Shown here: positions 1 through 9,301 of the stretch, piece by piece
Position numbering within the stretch: the first letter of the stretch is position 1
Layout of the letters: every line of letters starts with the position of its first letter
Assembly: GCF_900114455.1 (NCBI RefSeq)
Contig: NZ_FOTC01000001.1
Span: 124,001-188,000, forward strand
From: Halogranum rubrum
Lineage (GTDB): Archaea > Halobacteriota > Halobacteria > Halobacteriales > Haloferacaceae
Direction of reading: 5' to 3'
Length of the DNA stretch: 64,000 nucleotides
The notes under the pieces: generated by a model
Told to the model about the DNA's origin: nothing
Database searches by the model: none
The model's input: only the letters and a program-made list of their open reading frames with translations
Translations under genes and position numbers: made by a program

Positions 1-1542
1 GACTGCCTTCGGCGTGTACTGGCCGTCGAAGACGACCTCGACCTGGAGTTCGTCGTCGTGCTAGACGAGATTCCCGACGGCAGCGGGATGTCCGGCGCGA
101 TACGCGACAGAGACGACATCTACTCGCTGGCCGACGTCCACGAGATGGGCGTCGACGCCTACGACGCCGACACCTACGAGACGTGGGTCGACGAACCGGC
201 GATGGACGACTTGGCGAGTCTCATCTACACGTCGGGGACGACTGGCCAACCGAAGGGCGTGCAACTCACACACCGAAACTTCCGCGCCAACGTGAACCAG
301 TGTTTCCGTCGGTTCGGACCGCGTCCGGACGACCCCGACCGACTCGCCATCACCCCGGACTCGACGACGCTCTCGTTTCTTCCGCTCGCGCACGTCTTCG
401 AGCGTCTCGCCGGCCACTATCTGATGTTCGCAGCAGGGGCCACCGTCGCCTACGCGGAGAGTCCCGACACGCTCCGCGAGGACTTCCAACTCGTCCGCCC
501 GACGACGGGGACGAGCGTCCCCCGCGTGTACGAGAAACTGTACGACGCGATTCGTACGCAGGCCAGCGAGTCGCCCGTCAAAGAACGCATCTTCGAGTGG
601 GCGGTCGGCGTCGGACAGGCGTACCACGAGGTAGACAACCCGGGCACGGCACTCACGCTCAAACACCGCATCGCCGACCGTCTCGTCTTCTCGCAGGTGC
701 GCGAGGCAATCGGCGGCCGCCTAGAGTTCTTTATCAGTGGCGGCGGAAGCCTCTCGGCGGACCTCTGTGCGCTCTACCACGGGATGGGTCTCCCGATTCT
801 GGAGGGCTACGGGTTGACGGAGACGTCACCCGTTATCTCGGTGAACCCGCCGAACGGCCCGAAAATCGGGACCATCGGTACCCCCGTCGTCGACGTGGAG
901 ATAGAGATAGACGAGAGCGTCGTCGGCGAGGTACAGCGCCGTGAGACCGAGGGGCAGATCGGCGAACTCCTCGTGAGAGGGCCGAACGTCACCTCGGGGT
1001 ACTGGAACCGTCCCGAGGAGACCGAACAGTCGTTCACCGACGGCTGGTTCCGTACCGGCGACATCGTCCACCTCCGCCCCGACGGCTACATCGAGTTCCG
1101 CGAACGTGCCAAACAACTGCTCGTCCTCTCGACGGGGAAGAACGTCGCGCCCGGTCCCATCGAAGACGCGTTCGCCTCGAACCAACTCGTCGAGCAGTGT
1201 CTGGTGCTCGGCGACGGCAAGAAGTTCGTCAGCGCGTTGCTCGTCCCCAACGTCGAGGCAGTCCACGAGTGGGCCGACCGCGAGGGTATCGACCTGCCCG
1301 AAGACCGCCGGAAACTGGCCCGAGACGAGCGTCTCCGCGCTCGACTGCAACGAGAGGTCGACCAGGTCAACGAACGCCTCGAATCGTACGAACAGATCAA
1401 GCAGTTCCGAATCGTCACCGAGGAGTTCACCGAGGAGAACGGGATGTTGACGCCGACGATGAAGAAGAAGCGGCGACACATCCTCGACCGGTACGCCGAC
1501 GACGTCGAGATGCTCTATCGAGACTCGACGAGCCGGCCGTAG
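1..1542 (+). CDS. Long-chain acyl-CoA synthetase (AMP-forming), 5' truncated
   Basis: The open frame runs in from the left edge with no stop, so the gene is cut at its 5' end; 513 residues are visible. The ANL-family phosphate-binding loop YTSGTTGQPKG lies near visible residue 75, followed by the GYGLTETSP adenylate motif, the hinge region GWFRTGDI, and a C-terminal lysine in LTPTMKKKRR that fits the catalytic lysine. The family activates fatty acids to acyl-CoA through an acyl-AMP intermediate, for beta-oxidation or other lipid metabolism. A GTG at 58 is an internal codon rather than a start, because coding sequence continues upstream. Substrate chain length cannot be judged. Confidence 0.93.
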   Translation, partial: DCLRRVLAVEDDLDLEFVVVLDEIPDGSGMSGAIRDRDDIYSLADVHEMGVDAYDADTYETWVDEPAMDDLASLIYTSGTTGQPKGVQLTHRNFRANVNQCFRRFGPRPDDPDRLAITPDSTTLSFLPLAHVFERLAGHYLMFAAGATVAYAESPDTLREDFQLVRPTTGTSVPRVYEKLYDAIRTQASESPVKERIFEWAVGVGQAYHEVDNPGTALTLKHRIADRLVFSQVREAIGGRLEFFISGGGSLSADLCALYHGMGLPILEGYGLTETSPVISVNPPNGPKIGTIGTPVVDVEIEIDESVVGEVQRRETEGQIGELLVRGPNVTSGYWNRPEETEQSFTDGWFRTGDIVHLRPDGYIEFRERAKQLLVLSTGKNVAPGPIEDAFASNQLVEQCLVLGDGKKFVSALLVPNVEAVHEWADREGIDLPEDRRKLARDERLRARLQREVDQVNERLESYEQIKQFRIVTEEFTEENGMLTPTMKKKRRHILDRYADDVEMLYRDSTSRP

Positions 1543-1678
1543 CCGCCACTTCCGGGCGAATTTGTCGAATTAGCTGGCGTCGTAAACGTTTATTTGCTTT
1601 CTCCTGCGGAGAACCCGACCGAGATGGGGGAACTTATCAAAGCTCACGTCAACCACCAAACCACATGGTGGATTGCTA

Positions 1679-3553
1679 ATGGCCGCCGAAGCAGCGGGGA
1701 ACTTGATTCCACTCGTCGCCGCAATCATCGCCATCGGCGTCATCTCACAGGTGCTCGCCGACCGGCTACAGGTGCCGAGTATCATCTTCCTCATCACTGC
1801 GGGTATCCTCCTCGGACCGGAGGTTCTCGGCATCGTCACTCGCGATTCGTTCGGGAACGCACTGCCCGCAATCGTCGGTCTCTCGGTGGCGATTATCGTC
1901 TTCGAGGGGGCGTTCCACGTCCGTATCGAGAAACTCAGAGAGGCGCCGGCGGCGACGCTCCGACTCGTCACCGTCGGTGCGCTCATCTCGCTCGTGGGAA
2001 CGGCCATCGCGGTGCACTTCCTCCTCGGCGTCGACTGGCTGGTGTCGTTCCTCATCGGCGCGCTCCTCGTCGCGACCGGTCCGACGGTCATCGCACCGAT
2101 CCTCGAAGTCGTCCCGGCGCGTGACCGCGTCGAGACGGCACTGGAGACGGAAGGTATCGTCAACGACGTCACCGCCGCCATCCTCGCTATCGTCATCTTC
2201 GAGGCCATCACCATCGGCATGGAGAACCCGATGGAGTTCCTCGTGCAGTTCACGCAGCGACTCGGCGTCGGCGTCGTCATCGGCGGCCTCGTGGCGGGTA
2301 TCGTCTTCTTCGCCCTGCGCTACGTCGACCTCTCGCCGGGGAACGCTCCGCAGAACGCTCGGTTGCTCGTGCTGGCGGGGGCGCTCGTCTCGTACGGTGG
2401 TGCGGAGTTCATCGCCACCGAGTCGGGTATCGCCGCCGTCGCCACGGCGGGTATCCTGCTCGGAAACGTCCACGTCCCCTACGAGGAGGATATCTCGGCG
2501 TTCAAAGGTGACATCACCCTGTTGGTGCTCTCGTTCGTCTTCATCGCCCTCGCGGCGCTCTTGGACTTCGGGAACCTCCAACAACTCGGCCTCGGCGGCA
2601 TCGGCGTCGTCCTCGTCGTCGCTCTCGTCCTCCGGCCACTCCTCGTCTTCGTCTCGACGATAGGCGACCGGTTCACTCGCGGCGAGAAACTGTTCATGAG
2701 CTTCGTCGGCCCGCGCGGTATCATCCCCGCGTCGGTCGCGACGCTGTTCGCCATCGAACTGCAGGCACAGGGGCTTCAGGCGGCGGCCGACGTTCTCGTC
2801 GGCACCGTCTTCCTCGTCATCCTGATGACCGTCGTGTTCGAGGCCGGACTCGCCCGTCGGATTGCAGAATTCTTAGATGTGATACCAATGCGTGTACTCG
2901 TTATCGGAGGCGGTAAGGTGGGCCGTGCGCTCGCCGAACGCCTCGAAGACCGTGGAGAGAACGTCGTCATCATCGAAGACGACATAGACATCGTCGAGAC
3001 TGCCCGGGGCAGGGGATTCACTGTCCATCACGGTGACGGCACCGACACGGACGTGCTGCGGTCTGCTGGCGGTGAGAACGCCAAAATCGTGGTCGCCGCC
3101 ACCGGCGACGACGACGTGAACCTGCTGGTCTCGCAACTCGCGGCGTCGAAGTTCGACCCCGAGACCATCATCGCTCGCGCCAACAACCCCGACAACGTCG
3201 AAGCGTTCGAAGAACTCGGTGTCCGCACCATCTCGACGACGTTGGCGACGGCACAGGCAATCGACAACATCATCGAACGGCCGGCGCTCGCCAACTGGAT
3301 GGGCGAAATCGGCCGCTCCGGCGACGTCCAGGAGATAGAGGTGACCTCCGAGGAACTCGTCGGCCGAACGATTCGAGAGATCGGTCCCGAACTCCCCGGT
3401 GGCTGTCTCGTCGCCCTCGTCGCTCGGAACGGGACGATAGAAGTCCCGGACGCCGACTACACGCTGCAGATGGGTGACCGACTCACACTGCTCGGACGTC
3501 GCGACGCCGTCCGCGACGCGATGCAGTTCTGCCACCCCGAGAAACAGGGATAG
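1679..3553 (+). CDS. Cation:proton antiporter (CPA family) with C-terminal TrkA-N and TrkA-C domains
   Basis: 624 residues. The first ~395 residues form about 12 hydrophobic helices of a sodium/proton-exchanger domain. From about residue 400 a Rossmann fold begins (VLVIGGGKVGRALAERL, a GxGxxG-type nucleotide site), and a TrkA-C ligand-binding domain fills the last ~85 residues. The fusion suggests export of Na+ or K+ in exchange for H+, gated by NAD(H) or another nucleotide, at the cytoplasmic membrane; this is central to salt-in halophiles. ATG 1679 is preferred over a TTG two codons earlier. A TATA-like gtttattt at 1588-1595 lies about 85 bp upstream. Ion specificity is not deducible. Confidence 0.93.
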   Translation: MAAEAAGNLIPLVAAIIAIGVISQVLADRLQVPSIIFLITAGILLGPEVLGIVTRDSFGNALPAIVGLSVAIIVFEGAFHVRIEKLREAPAATLRLVTVGALISLVGTAIAVHFLLGVDWLVSFLIGALLVATGPTVIAPILEVVPARDRVETALETEGIVNDVTAAILAIVIFEAITIGMENPMEFLVQFTQRLGVGVVIGGLVAGIVFFALRYVDLSPGNAPQNARLLVLAGALVSYGGAEFIATESGIAAVATAGILLGNVHVPYEEDISAFKGDITLLVLSFVFIALAALLDFGNLQQLGLGGIGVVLVVALVLRPLLVFVSTIGDRFTRGEKLFMSFVGPRGIIPASVATLFAIELQAQGLQAAADVLVGTVFLVILMTVVFEAGLARRIAEFLDVIPMRVLVIGGGKVGRALAERLEDRGENVVIIEDDIDIVETARGRGFTVHHGDGTDTDVLRSAGGENAKIVVAATGDDDVNLLVSQLAASKFDPETIIARANNPDNVEAFEELGVRTISTTLATAQAIDNIIERPALANWMGEIGRSGDVQEIEVTSEELVGRTIREIGPELPGGCLVALVARNGTIEVPDADYTLQMGDRLTLLGRRDAVRDAMQFCHPEKQG

Positions 3554-3640
3554 CTGGACCGTCTCGGTCGTCGAAGGGTTTGGCGTTGCCGAGTACTGTC
3601 GAAACCAGTATTCTTTGCGCGTCTCGACGAACTCGGCACT

Positions 3641-4255
3641 ATGTACGACCTCACCCACCCCCTCACGAACGAGACACCGGTCTACCCCGGCGACCCGCCC
3701 GTCTCTCTCGACCCGGCGGCGACGCACGAAGCCGACGGGTACCGCGTCACCGACCTCCAGTTGAACAGCCACGCCGGAACGCATATCGACGCTCCAGCCC
3801 ACCTTCTCGCCGACGGCCGGACGCTCGACGACTACCCAGTCGACCGGTTCGTCTTCGACGCGCACGTCGTCGACTGCACCGGATTCGACGCCGATGCGGC
3901 GATTCGGGCGAGTGACCTCCCCGACCCGGACTGCGAACTGCTCCTCGTCCACACCGGGTGGGACGCCCACTGGGGGACTAGTCGGTACGACGACCATCCA
4001 CATCTCGCACCCGACGCCGCCCAGTGGTGTGCTGACCGTGGTTACGACCTCGGATTCGACACCGCTGGGCCGGACCCGACTGGAGCCGAGACGTTTCCCG
4101 CACACCGTCGCCTCTTCCGCGCCGACTGCCTCCTCGTGGAGAACCTGACCGGCCTCGGCGCACTCCCCGAACGCGTCCGTCTCTTCGCGTTCCCACTCGC
4201 TCTCACTGACGCTGACGGCGCGCCGGTCCGGGCCGTCGCAGAACCGCGGGAGTGA
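3641..4255 (+). CDS. Cyclase family protein (kynurenine formamidase-like metal hydrolase)
   Basis: 204 residues. It begins MYDLTHPL and carries HAGTHIDAPAH around residue 44-54, the metal-binding HxGTHxDxPxH signature of the cyclase/KynB superfamily. The family includes kynurenine formamidase, isatin hydrolase and polyketide cyclases, so the chemistry is probably zinc- or manganese-dependent hydrolysis of an amide or cyclic bond. No kynurenine pathway genes are nearby, so the substrate is unknown. The length is typical of the family. It stands alone, 87 bp after the antiporter gene and convergent with the next one. Confidence 0.9.
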   Translation: MYDLTHPLTNETPVYPGDPPVSLDPAATHEADGYRVTDLQLNSHAGTHIDAPAHLLADGRTLDDYPVDRFVFDAHVVDCTGFDADAAIRASDLPDPDCELLLVHTGWDAHWGTSRYDDHPHLAPDAAQWCADRGYDLGFDTAGPDPTGAETFPAHRRLFRADCLLVENLTGLGALPERVRLFAFPLALTDADGAPVRAVAEPRE

Positions 4256-4406
4256 GACGGGTCTCGACGGTTCTCGGTGTCATTCGCCCAGCGACTCGTC
4301 TGCGACACGTGACGAGCACATTACTCTCTCGGCGTCAGTTCGCAGGTGGAAACGAGAACGGGTTCCAGCGGGTACGGACATCGCGTCTACAGACGACCCA
4401 TTCCCG

Positions 4407-5102
4407 CTAGTCGTCCTCTCTTCCCCGTTTCAGTGCCGCCAGTCCCGCTGCACCGACACCGAGGACACCCGTGAGCGCCGAAAACCCTGGACTCGATGCG
4501 TCGGTGGTCGACTCGGGTTCGTCCGTCACCGGGCCGCTCTCGGTCGTCTCCGTCGTGCCCGTCGTCTGGGTCGACTCGTTGGCCGCTTCCGTCTCGATGG
4601 AACTCTCTCCGACCTGTTCGAGTTGCACCGAGGTGTAGCCGCCGGAACATTCGGTTTGGCTGTTGACGGCGAACTGTTTCCCCGTCTCGACGGTCGAATC
4701 CTGTGCCGGGATGTAGATAACTGTCTGTTCGGCTTCCGAATCCGAACCTACGTCGACTTTCTCGGAGATAGTCGCGTTGTACGCGGCGATTCGGTCGTCG
4801 GACTCGATGACGTTACACGAACTCACGCCCGTCGTGTCGGGGTCGTTGTGCGGGTCCTCGATGAGGAGGTACAACCCCGTGAAGTCGCTCTTGCCGAACT
4901 TCGGCGTCGAGTTCGAGAGGACGCCAGTCGTGGTGATACCGTCCTGTTCTTCGTTCTCTCCTTCGGCCTGCGCGCTCGCGAGTCCGGATACTGCCGGGAT
5001 ACCGGCGACCGCTGCTACGGCGCCACCGCTCGTCCGGAGCAGTCGTCGTCGCGAGACGTTCGTGGCCGTCGCTCGCCGAGAATCACCAGTGTTGTCGGAC
5101 AT
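4407..5102 (-). CDS. Tat-exported surface protein with PGF-CTERM-like anchor
   Basis: 231 residues when started at ATG 5102 (MSDNTGD). A twin-arginine signal (SRRRLLRTSG) and an Ala-rich hydrophobic stretch ending SGLASAQA lie in the first ~45 residues. The middle has no family I recognise. A Thr/Ser/Glu-rich linker follows, then SPGFSALTGVLGVGAAGL and a basic tail (KRGRED), the layout of the PGF-CTERM signal that archaeosortase A removes to attach a lipid. I infer an S-layer-associated, lipid-anchored protein of unknown role. An upstream in-frame methionine would extend it by 22 residues, but that would move the Tat motif away from the N-terminus. Confidence 0.82.
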   Translation of the reverse strand: MSDNTGDSRRATATNVSRRRLLRTSGGAVAAVAGIPAVSGLASAQAEGENEEQDGITTTGVLSNSTPKFGKSDFTGLYLLIEDPHNDPDTTGVSSCNVIESDDRIAAYNATISEKVDVGSDSEAEQTVIYIPAQDSTVETGKQFAVNSQTECSGGYTSVQLEQVGESSIETEAANESTQTTGTTETTESGPVTDEPESTTDASSPGFSALTGVLGVGAAGLAALKRGREDD

Positions 5103-5176
5103 CTGTCTAGGCGTATGGCCGACTGACACTAATACGTCGCGGCCAACTCGCGGAAAAACTTTCCACAACCGGTGTT

Positions 5177-6310
5177 CTACCGGTAGAACTCGATGGCCGC
5201 CCCTTGACCGAAGCCGACACAGAGCGTCGCGAGGCCACGGTCGACGTCCTGCTTGAGCATCTCGTGGATGAGCGTCACGGGGAGACGCGCACCCGAGGCA
5301 CCGAGGGGGTGGCCGATGGCGATTGCACCGCCGTTGACGTTGAGTTTCTCCTCGTCGATACCGAGTTCACGGCGCGAGTAGACGCACTGACTGGCGAACG
5401 CCTCGTTGATTTCGACGAGGTCGTAGTCGTCGATAGAGCGTCCCGCTCGTTCCAGCAGACCGCGCGTGGCAGGCACCGGTCCGATACCCATGACCGTCGG
5501 GTCGACGCCGGCGACGTTGTTCGTGCCGACTTTCGCCAGAATCTCTAATCCGTTTTCCTCGGCGAACTCCTGGCTCGTGACGAGGACGGCGGACGCGCCG
5601 TCGGAGATCTGCGAGGAGTTGCCTGCGGTGACCGACCCGTCGCCGGTGAACGCGGACGAGAGACCGGAGAGCGCTTCGAGCGTCGTCTCTCGGCGGATAC
5701 CCTCGTCCTCGGTGACCGTCCCGTCTTCCGTGTCGATGGGGACGATTTCGTCTTCGAACCGTCCGGAGTCTGTCGCCTCGGCGGCGCGTTGCTGGCTACG
5801 GAGCGCGTACTCGTCTTGGTCCTCGCGGCTGACCTCGTACTCTTCGGCGACCTTCTCGGCGGTCATCCCCATCTGGAGTTGGAAGATGTTGTACTCCTCG
5901 GAGAGTTGGGGGTGCAGCGACTGGTAGGATTCGCCGTCCATCGGGACGCGCGACATGTTCTCGACGCCGCCCGCGATGATGCAGTCGCGGTTGCCCGCGG
6001 CGATGGCGTCCGAGGCGGAGATGATGGCCTGCATCGAAGAGGCACACCAGCGGTTGATGGTCGTCGCCGGGACGCCCTCGCCGAGGTCCGAGAGGAGTGC
6101 GATGACGCGGGCGACGTTGTTGTCCTGCTCGCCGCGCTGTTGGGCGACGCCCCACATGAGGTCGTCGACGTCGTCGCTGCCGAGGCCCGTCTCGGCGAGA
6201 ATTTCGTTGATGAGGGCGCTCGAGAGGTCTTCACTGCGGACGTCTTCGAAGACGCCGCCGCCCTTCCCTTGCGGGGTCCGGTACGCTTTCGCGATGACTG
6301 GCGTTGGCAT
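5177..6310 (-). CDS. Thiolase (acetyl-CoA C-acyltransferase)
   Basis: 377 residues from ATG 6310 ([16 protein letters not shown]). The nucleophilic cysteine lies in [11 protein letters not shown] at about residue 85, the [10 protein letters not shown] histidine motif near residue 330 and the second active cysteine in CVGFGQGAA near the end, so the catalytic triad is complete. It performs thiolytic cleavage of 3-ketoacyl-CoA or the reverse condensation. The sequence is of the bacterial type with full active-site loops, and no DUF35 OB-fold partner is adjacent, unlike many archaeal mevalonate-pathway thiolases. A beta-oxidation or PHA-type role is therefore as likely as isoprenoid synthesis. 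A gtttatcg TATA-like box (reverse strand) sits just upstream. Confidence 0.94.
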   Translation of the reverse strand: MPTPVIAKAYRTPQGKGGGVFEDVRSEDLSSALINEILAETGLGSDDVDDLMWGVAQQRGEQDNNVARVIALLSDLGEGVPATTINRWCASSMQAIISASDAIAAGNRDCIIAGGVENMSRVPMDGESYQSLHPQLSEEYNIFQLQMGMTAEKVAEEYEVSREDQDEYALRSQQRAAEATDSGRFEDEIVPIDTEDGTVTEDEGIRRETTLEALSGLSSAFTGDGSVTAGNSSQISDGASAVLVTSQEFAEENGLEILAKVGTNNVAGVDPTVMGIGPVPATRGLLERAGRSIDDYDLVEINEAFASQCVYSRRELGIDEEKLNVNGGAIAIGHPLGASGARLPVTLIHEMLKQDVDRGLATLCVGFGQGAAIEFYR

Positions 6311-6422
6311 GTCTCTCCCTCGGAGGTCTAGCATGATAAACCCACAGAGAACCGGAAACCCAACGAAAACAGTTTATCGTTTCTTCACAGTTCGAGCCGT
6401 CGATGGAGACGACCAAGCCTAC

Positions 6423-6560
6423 TTACGGCTCGAACAGTTCCGGGGCGACGTCGGCCGAGGTGTGTTGCGTCGACGACGACGGGCCGGCCGACGTCGACGT
6501 AGCCCCGTCGTGTGTCATCTCGCTCGCTTCAGTCGTCGGAGCGTCTTCGGTTCCGTGCAT
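6423..6560 (-). CDS. Small hypothetical protein directly downstream of nasD
   Basis: A 45-codon frame starts with ATG at 6560, 7 bp after the nasD stop, and ends at TAA 6423. The product is Thr/Ser-rich and acidic (MHGTEDAPTTEASEMTHDG...) and finishes DVAPELFEP. There are no cysteines, so it is not a ferredoxin or NirD. Its position argues for co-transcription with nasD. It is short enough that chance cannot be excluded; third-position GC and the sensible spacing are the only coding evidence. Confidence 0.45.
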   Translation of the reverse strand: MHGTEDAPTTEASEMTHDGATSTSAGPSSSTQHTSADVAPELFEP

Positions 6561-6567
6561 GGTCAGG

Positions 6568-8325
6568 TCAGTCGTCTGCAGTCGTCTCGACCGGGTTGGT
6601 CGACTCGTCCTCCTCCACGAAGGGGTACCACGACTGCTTCGCGTCGGTCATGTAGGGGTCTTCGTACGTCGTCTCGACTGGCTCGCAGAGTTCGACGAGC
6701 GGTTCGGTCCCCGTCTCGGCGACCCACTCGCGGAACGTCTGTCCCTCCTCCCGATGGGCGGCGAACGCCTCGACGAGGTTCTGAATCGCTCCCGGCACCT
6801 CGTCGGCGGGGACGCGCTGGCGAATCCACTCGACGAAACTCGGCTCTTCGCCGATACCGCCCCCGACGCCGATGTCCATGGCCTCGACCATCTCACCGTC
6901 CTTGCGGGCGCGCATCCCGAGTAGGCCGATGTCGGCGGTGTTGGCCTGTCCACAGTCGGCAGTACATCCCGAGTAGTGGAGGTGGAGGTTTTCCACGTCC
7001 TCGGGTAACTCGACGTTGTCACGAAGCCACCGGAGCATTCTGGCCGTCCGGGCCTTCGTCTCCGTCAGCGCGAGCGAGCAGAACTCCGTGCCCGTGCAGG
7101 CGATTGCGCCGCGCTGGAACGGGTTCGGTTCCGGCGTGTGCTTCGAGAGGAGTGGTTCGGCCAACAGGTCGTCCAAGCCGGATTCAGGAACGTCCATCAC
7201 GAGCGGGTTCTGCCGGCGGGTCAGTCTGACCTCGCCGGACCCGTACTCGTCGGCCAAATCGGCGAGTTCGATGGCGTCGTCGGCCGTCAACCGACCGACG
7301 GCGACGGAGAGACCGACGTAGTAACTGCCGTCTTTCTGCTTGTGGACACCGACGTGGTCGGCTTTGCCCTCGGCGGGAGGCTTGCCCGCGTTGTAGGTGT
7401 ACTCCTCGCGGATATCGGTTCCGGCGGTCTGCAGCTCGAAGTCGACGTACTCCTCCTGCAGTAAGGTACGAATCTTCTCGGTCCCCCAGTCGTCGACGAA
7501 GAACCGACTGCGGTTCTTCGCACGGACGTCTCTGTCCCCGTGGTCGTGGTAGAGTTCGACGAAGCCACGGACGACGTCGTAGGCCTGCTCGGGCGTGACG
7601 AAGACGTCGAGCGAACGCGCTTTTCTGGGTTTCTTCCCGCCGAGGCCGCCGCCGACGCGGACGTTGAATCCCAACACGTCCTCGCCGTCGACCTCCTTGA
7701 ACGCCGGTTCGACGCCGATGTCGTTGATGGAGTCCTGCGCGCAGCCTTCGCGACATCCGGTCACGCTGATGTTGAACTTCCGGGGCATGTTCGCGAGTTC
7801 GTCGTCGCCGCGGAGGTCCTCGCGAAACCGTTCGAGCAGCGGTCGCGTGTCGACGAGTTCGTGCTCGTCGCGCCCAGCGACCGGACAGCCGGAGATGTTG
7901 CGCATCGTGTCGCCGCCCGCCGAACGCGTCGTCACGCCGACGCCCTCCAGTTCGCCCCAGATAGCCGGGATATCTTCGAGTTTGACCCAGTGGAGTTGCA
8001 CCGACTGTCGCGTCGTCAGGTCGACGAAGCCGTTGCCGAACTCGGGGTTGTCGGCGGGGCCGGTGCAGTAGTCGCGGGCGACTTCGCCGATGGCGCGGAG
8101 TTGGTCGGGTTTCAGTCGACCGTTGGCGTTCGTCAACCGCATCATGAAGTAGCTCTCTTGACCGCTTCGCTGGTGGAACACGCCCCAGAACTTGAAGCGC
8201 ATGAACCACTCGTCGTACTCGTCTTCGGGAATCGAGTCGAACCCCTCCTCGGCGAACTCCAGAATCTTCTCGCGGACGGCGTCGCCGTACAACTCGTCTT
8301 TGTACGTTTCTTTCTTATGCGCCAT
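6568..8325 (-). CDS. nasD: Ferredoxin-dependent assimilatory nitrite reductase
   Basis: 585 residues. Two nitrite/sulfite reductase ferredoxin-like half domains alternate with siroheme/4Fe-4S domains. The cluster ligands are C410-x5-C416 (CTGTEFC) and C454-x3-C458 (CTADC), the arrangement expected for siroheme nitrite or sulfite reductases. The enzyme reduces nitrite to ammonium with six electrons, probably from ferredoxin, in the cytoplasm. Sulfite reductase is the alternative, but the nitrate reductase and transporter genes 1 kb away favour nitrite. It has its own promoter region (8326-8665), which shares a 12-mer with the nasA promoter. Confidence 0.94.
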   Translation of the reverse strand: MAHKKETYKDELYGDAVREKILEFAEEGFDSIPEDEYDEWFMRFKFWGVFHQRSGQESYFMMRLTNANGRLKPDQLRAIGEVARDYCTGPADNPEFGNGFVDLTTRQSVQLHWVKLEDIPAIWGELEGVGVTTRSAGGDTMRNISGCPVAGRDEHELVDTRPLLERFREDLRGDDELANMPRKFNISVTGCREGCAQDSINDIGVEPAFKEVDGEDVLGFNVRVGGGLGGKKPRKARSLDVFVTPEQAYDVVRGFVELYHDHGDRDVRAKNRSRFFVDDWGTEKIRTLLQEEYVDFELQTAGTDIREEYTYNAGKPPAEGKADHVGVHKQKDGSYYVGLSVAVGRLTADDAIELADLADEYGSGEVRLTRRQNPLVMDVPESGLDDLLAEPLLSKHTPEPNPFQRGAIACTGTEFCSLALTETKARTARMLRWLRDNVELPEDVENLHLHYSGCTADCGQANTADIGLLGMRARKDGEMVEAMDIGVGGGIGEEPSFVEWIRQRVPADEVPGAIQNLVEAFAAHREEGQTFREWVAETGTEPLVELCEPVETTYEDPYMTDAKQSWYPFVEEDESTNPVETTADD

Positions 8326-8665
8326 CGATTCCGAACACCTCTCTCCATTCGTCGACTACAACCGAAATATCTCGAACGTGCATAGGGTAATTCACAGTCG
8401 GACTATGTACGAAGGAGACACATAATGCTAACCGTTGACATACTCACAAAATCGGACACACAACCCACAGAACGACCAGTTTATTAGCAAATAAGAGGGA
8501 TATAAGGCCGTATTCTGTTCACTATTTGGACGTCTTATTCGACGTGTGTTTTCGACAGGTACGGAAATACGGAATCGAGTTGTTCCTCCGCGGCTGTTGG
8601 ACCGACGCACCACGCGTGGCTGCTGGGCGGGCAAGGTGACGGGCGAGAAGGTGAGGAGAGCGCGT
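8326..8665. promoter_or_regulatory. nasD promoter region (340-bp gene-free stretch)
   Basis: This AT-richer spacer lies between the nasD start and the mobA stop. On the minus strand it contains TCAACGGTTAGC (8427-8438) followed at once by ATTATG, which could be a TATA element about 100 bp before the nasD start. GATATTTC lies about 50 bp before the start, and TTATATCCC is farther upstream near 8500. I see no convincing gene in it; a 68-codon frame on the minus strand has no recognisable features. Confidence 0.6.
8427..8438 (-). promoter_or_regulatory. Candidate nitrogen-control element upstream of nasD
   Basis: The sequence GCTAACCGTTGA (plus strand) is identical to 12831-12842 upstream of nasA. 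Its core TAAC-C-GTTG is a short imperfect inverted repeat. It lies 102-113 bp upstream of the nasD ATG, immediately before a TATA-like ATTATG, where an archaeal activator would bind. No binding protein is known to me for this exact motif. Confidence 0.5.
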
Positions 8666-9280
8666 TCAGGTCCTCACGCGGGCTTCGTAGAGGTCGGCGC
8701 GGGTGTTGATGTTTCGGAGCGCGGCCGAATCCGCGTAGGCCCTGACGGTCCGTTCGGGAACGACCACCGGGTCGAGTACGTCGACGACCTCACAGAGACG
8801 TCCCCGCTGGTGGACGAACGCGTCGGCGCAGGCCGTCAAGCCGGCGCGGACGTGGACGACGGCGGGAAACGGCTGTCTCTGACCACCGATTTCCGGGACG
8901 GCCCCGGTGTGTGTTCGAGCGGCGGCGAACAGGTGGTCGACGAGCGCCGTCGGCACGAACGGCATGTCGCAGGCGACGACGGCGGCGTACTCGGCGGTAG
9001 TCGCCTGCAACCCGGTTCGGAGTCCGGCGACCGGACCCCTATCGAGGATGGGGTCTTCGGCGAACCGGACCTCCAGTCCCGAGAGTGCCGCCTCGAAGGC
9101 GGGTCGCTGTCCCCGCCGACAGTTGACGACTATCTCGTCGACGGCGGGGGCGAGTCCGTCGACGACACGCCGAATCATCGGCACGCCGTCGACTCGGACG
9201 GTCGCCTTGTCGGTATCGCCGAACCGTGTCGAACGGCCGCCGGCGACGACGACGCCGGCGCGACCCGTGTCCGGTCTCAT
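8666..9280 (-). CDS. mobA: Molybdenum cofactor guanylyltransferase (MobA)
   Basis: 204 residues. The N-terminus has the nucleotidyltransferase signature VVVAGGRSTRFGDTDKA, and DMPFVP near residue 100 supplies the Mg-binding aspartate. MobA transfers GMP from GTP to Mo-molybdopterin, giving the bis-MGD cofactor that DMSO-reductase family enzymes such as NasA need. It is the third gene of the nasA-nasB-mobA run, 21 bp after nasB, the position occupied by nasC in Haloferax mediterranei. The length is normal for the family. Confidence 0.9.
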   Translation of the reverse strand: MRPDTGRAGVVVAGGRSTRFGDTDKATVRVDGVPMIRRVVDGLAPAVDEIVVNCRRGQRPAFEAALSGLEVRFAEDPILDRGPVAGLRTGLQATTAEYAAVVACDMPFVPTALVDHLFAAARTHTGAVPEIGGQRQPFPAVVHVRAGLTACADAFVHQRGRLCEVVDVLDPVVVPERTVRAYADSAALRNINTRADLYEARVRT

Positions 9281-9301
9281 CGTGTCCGTCTCGCGGCCAC
9301 C

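Noticed and set aside
6403-6924. 173-codon plus-strand frame across the nasD 3' end
   Set aside because: It is opposite nasD over most of its length; the minus-strand 45-codon ORF has better spacing and both cannot be supported.
8428-8634. 68-codon minus-strand frame in the nasD upstream spacer
   Set aside because: It overlaps the candidate promoter elements and shows no conserved or structured features.
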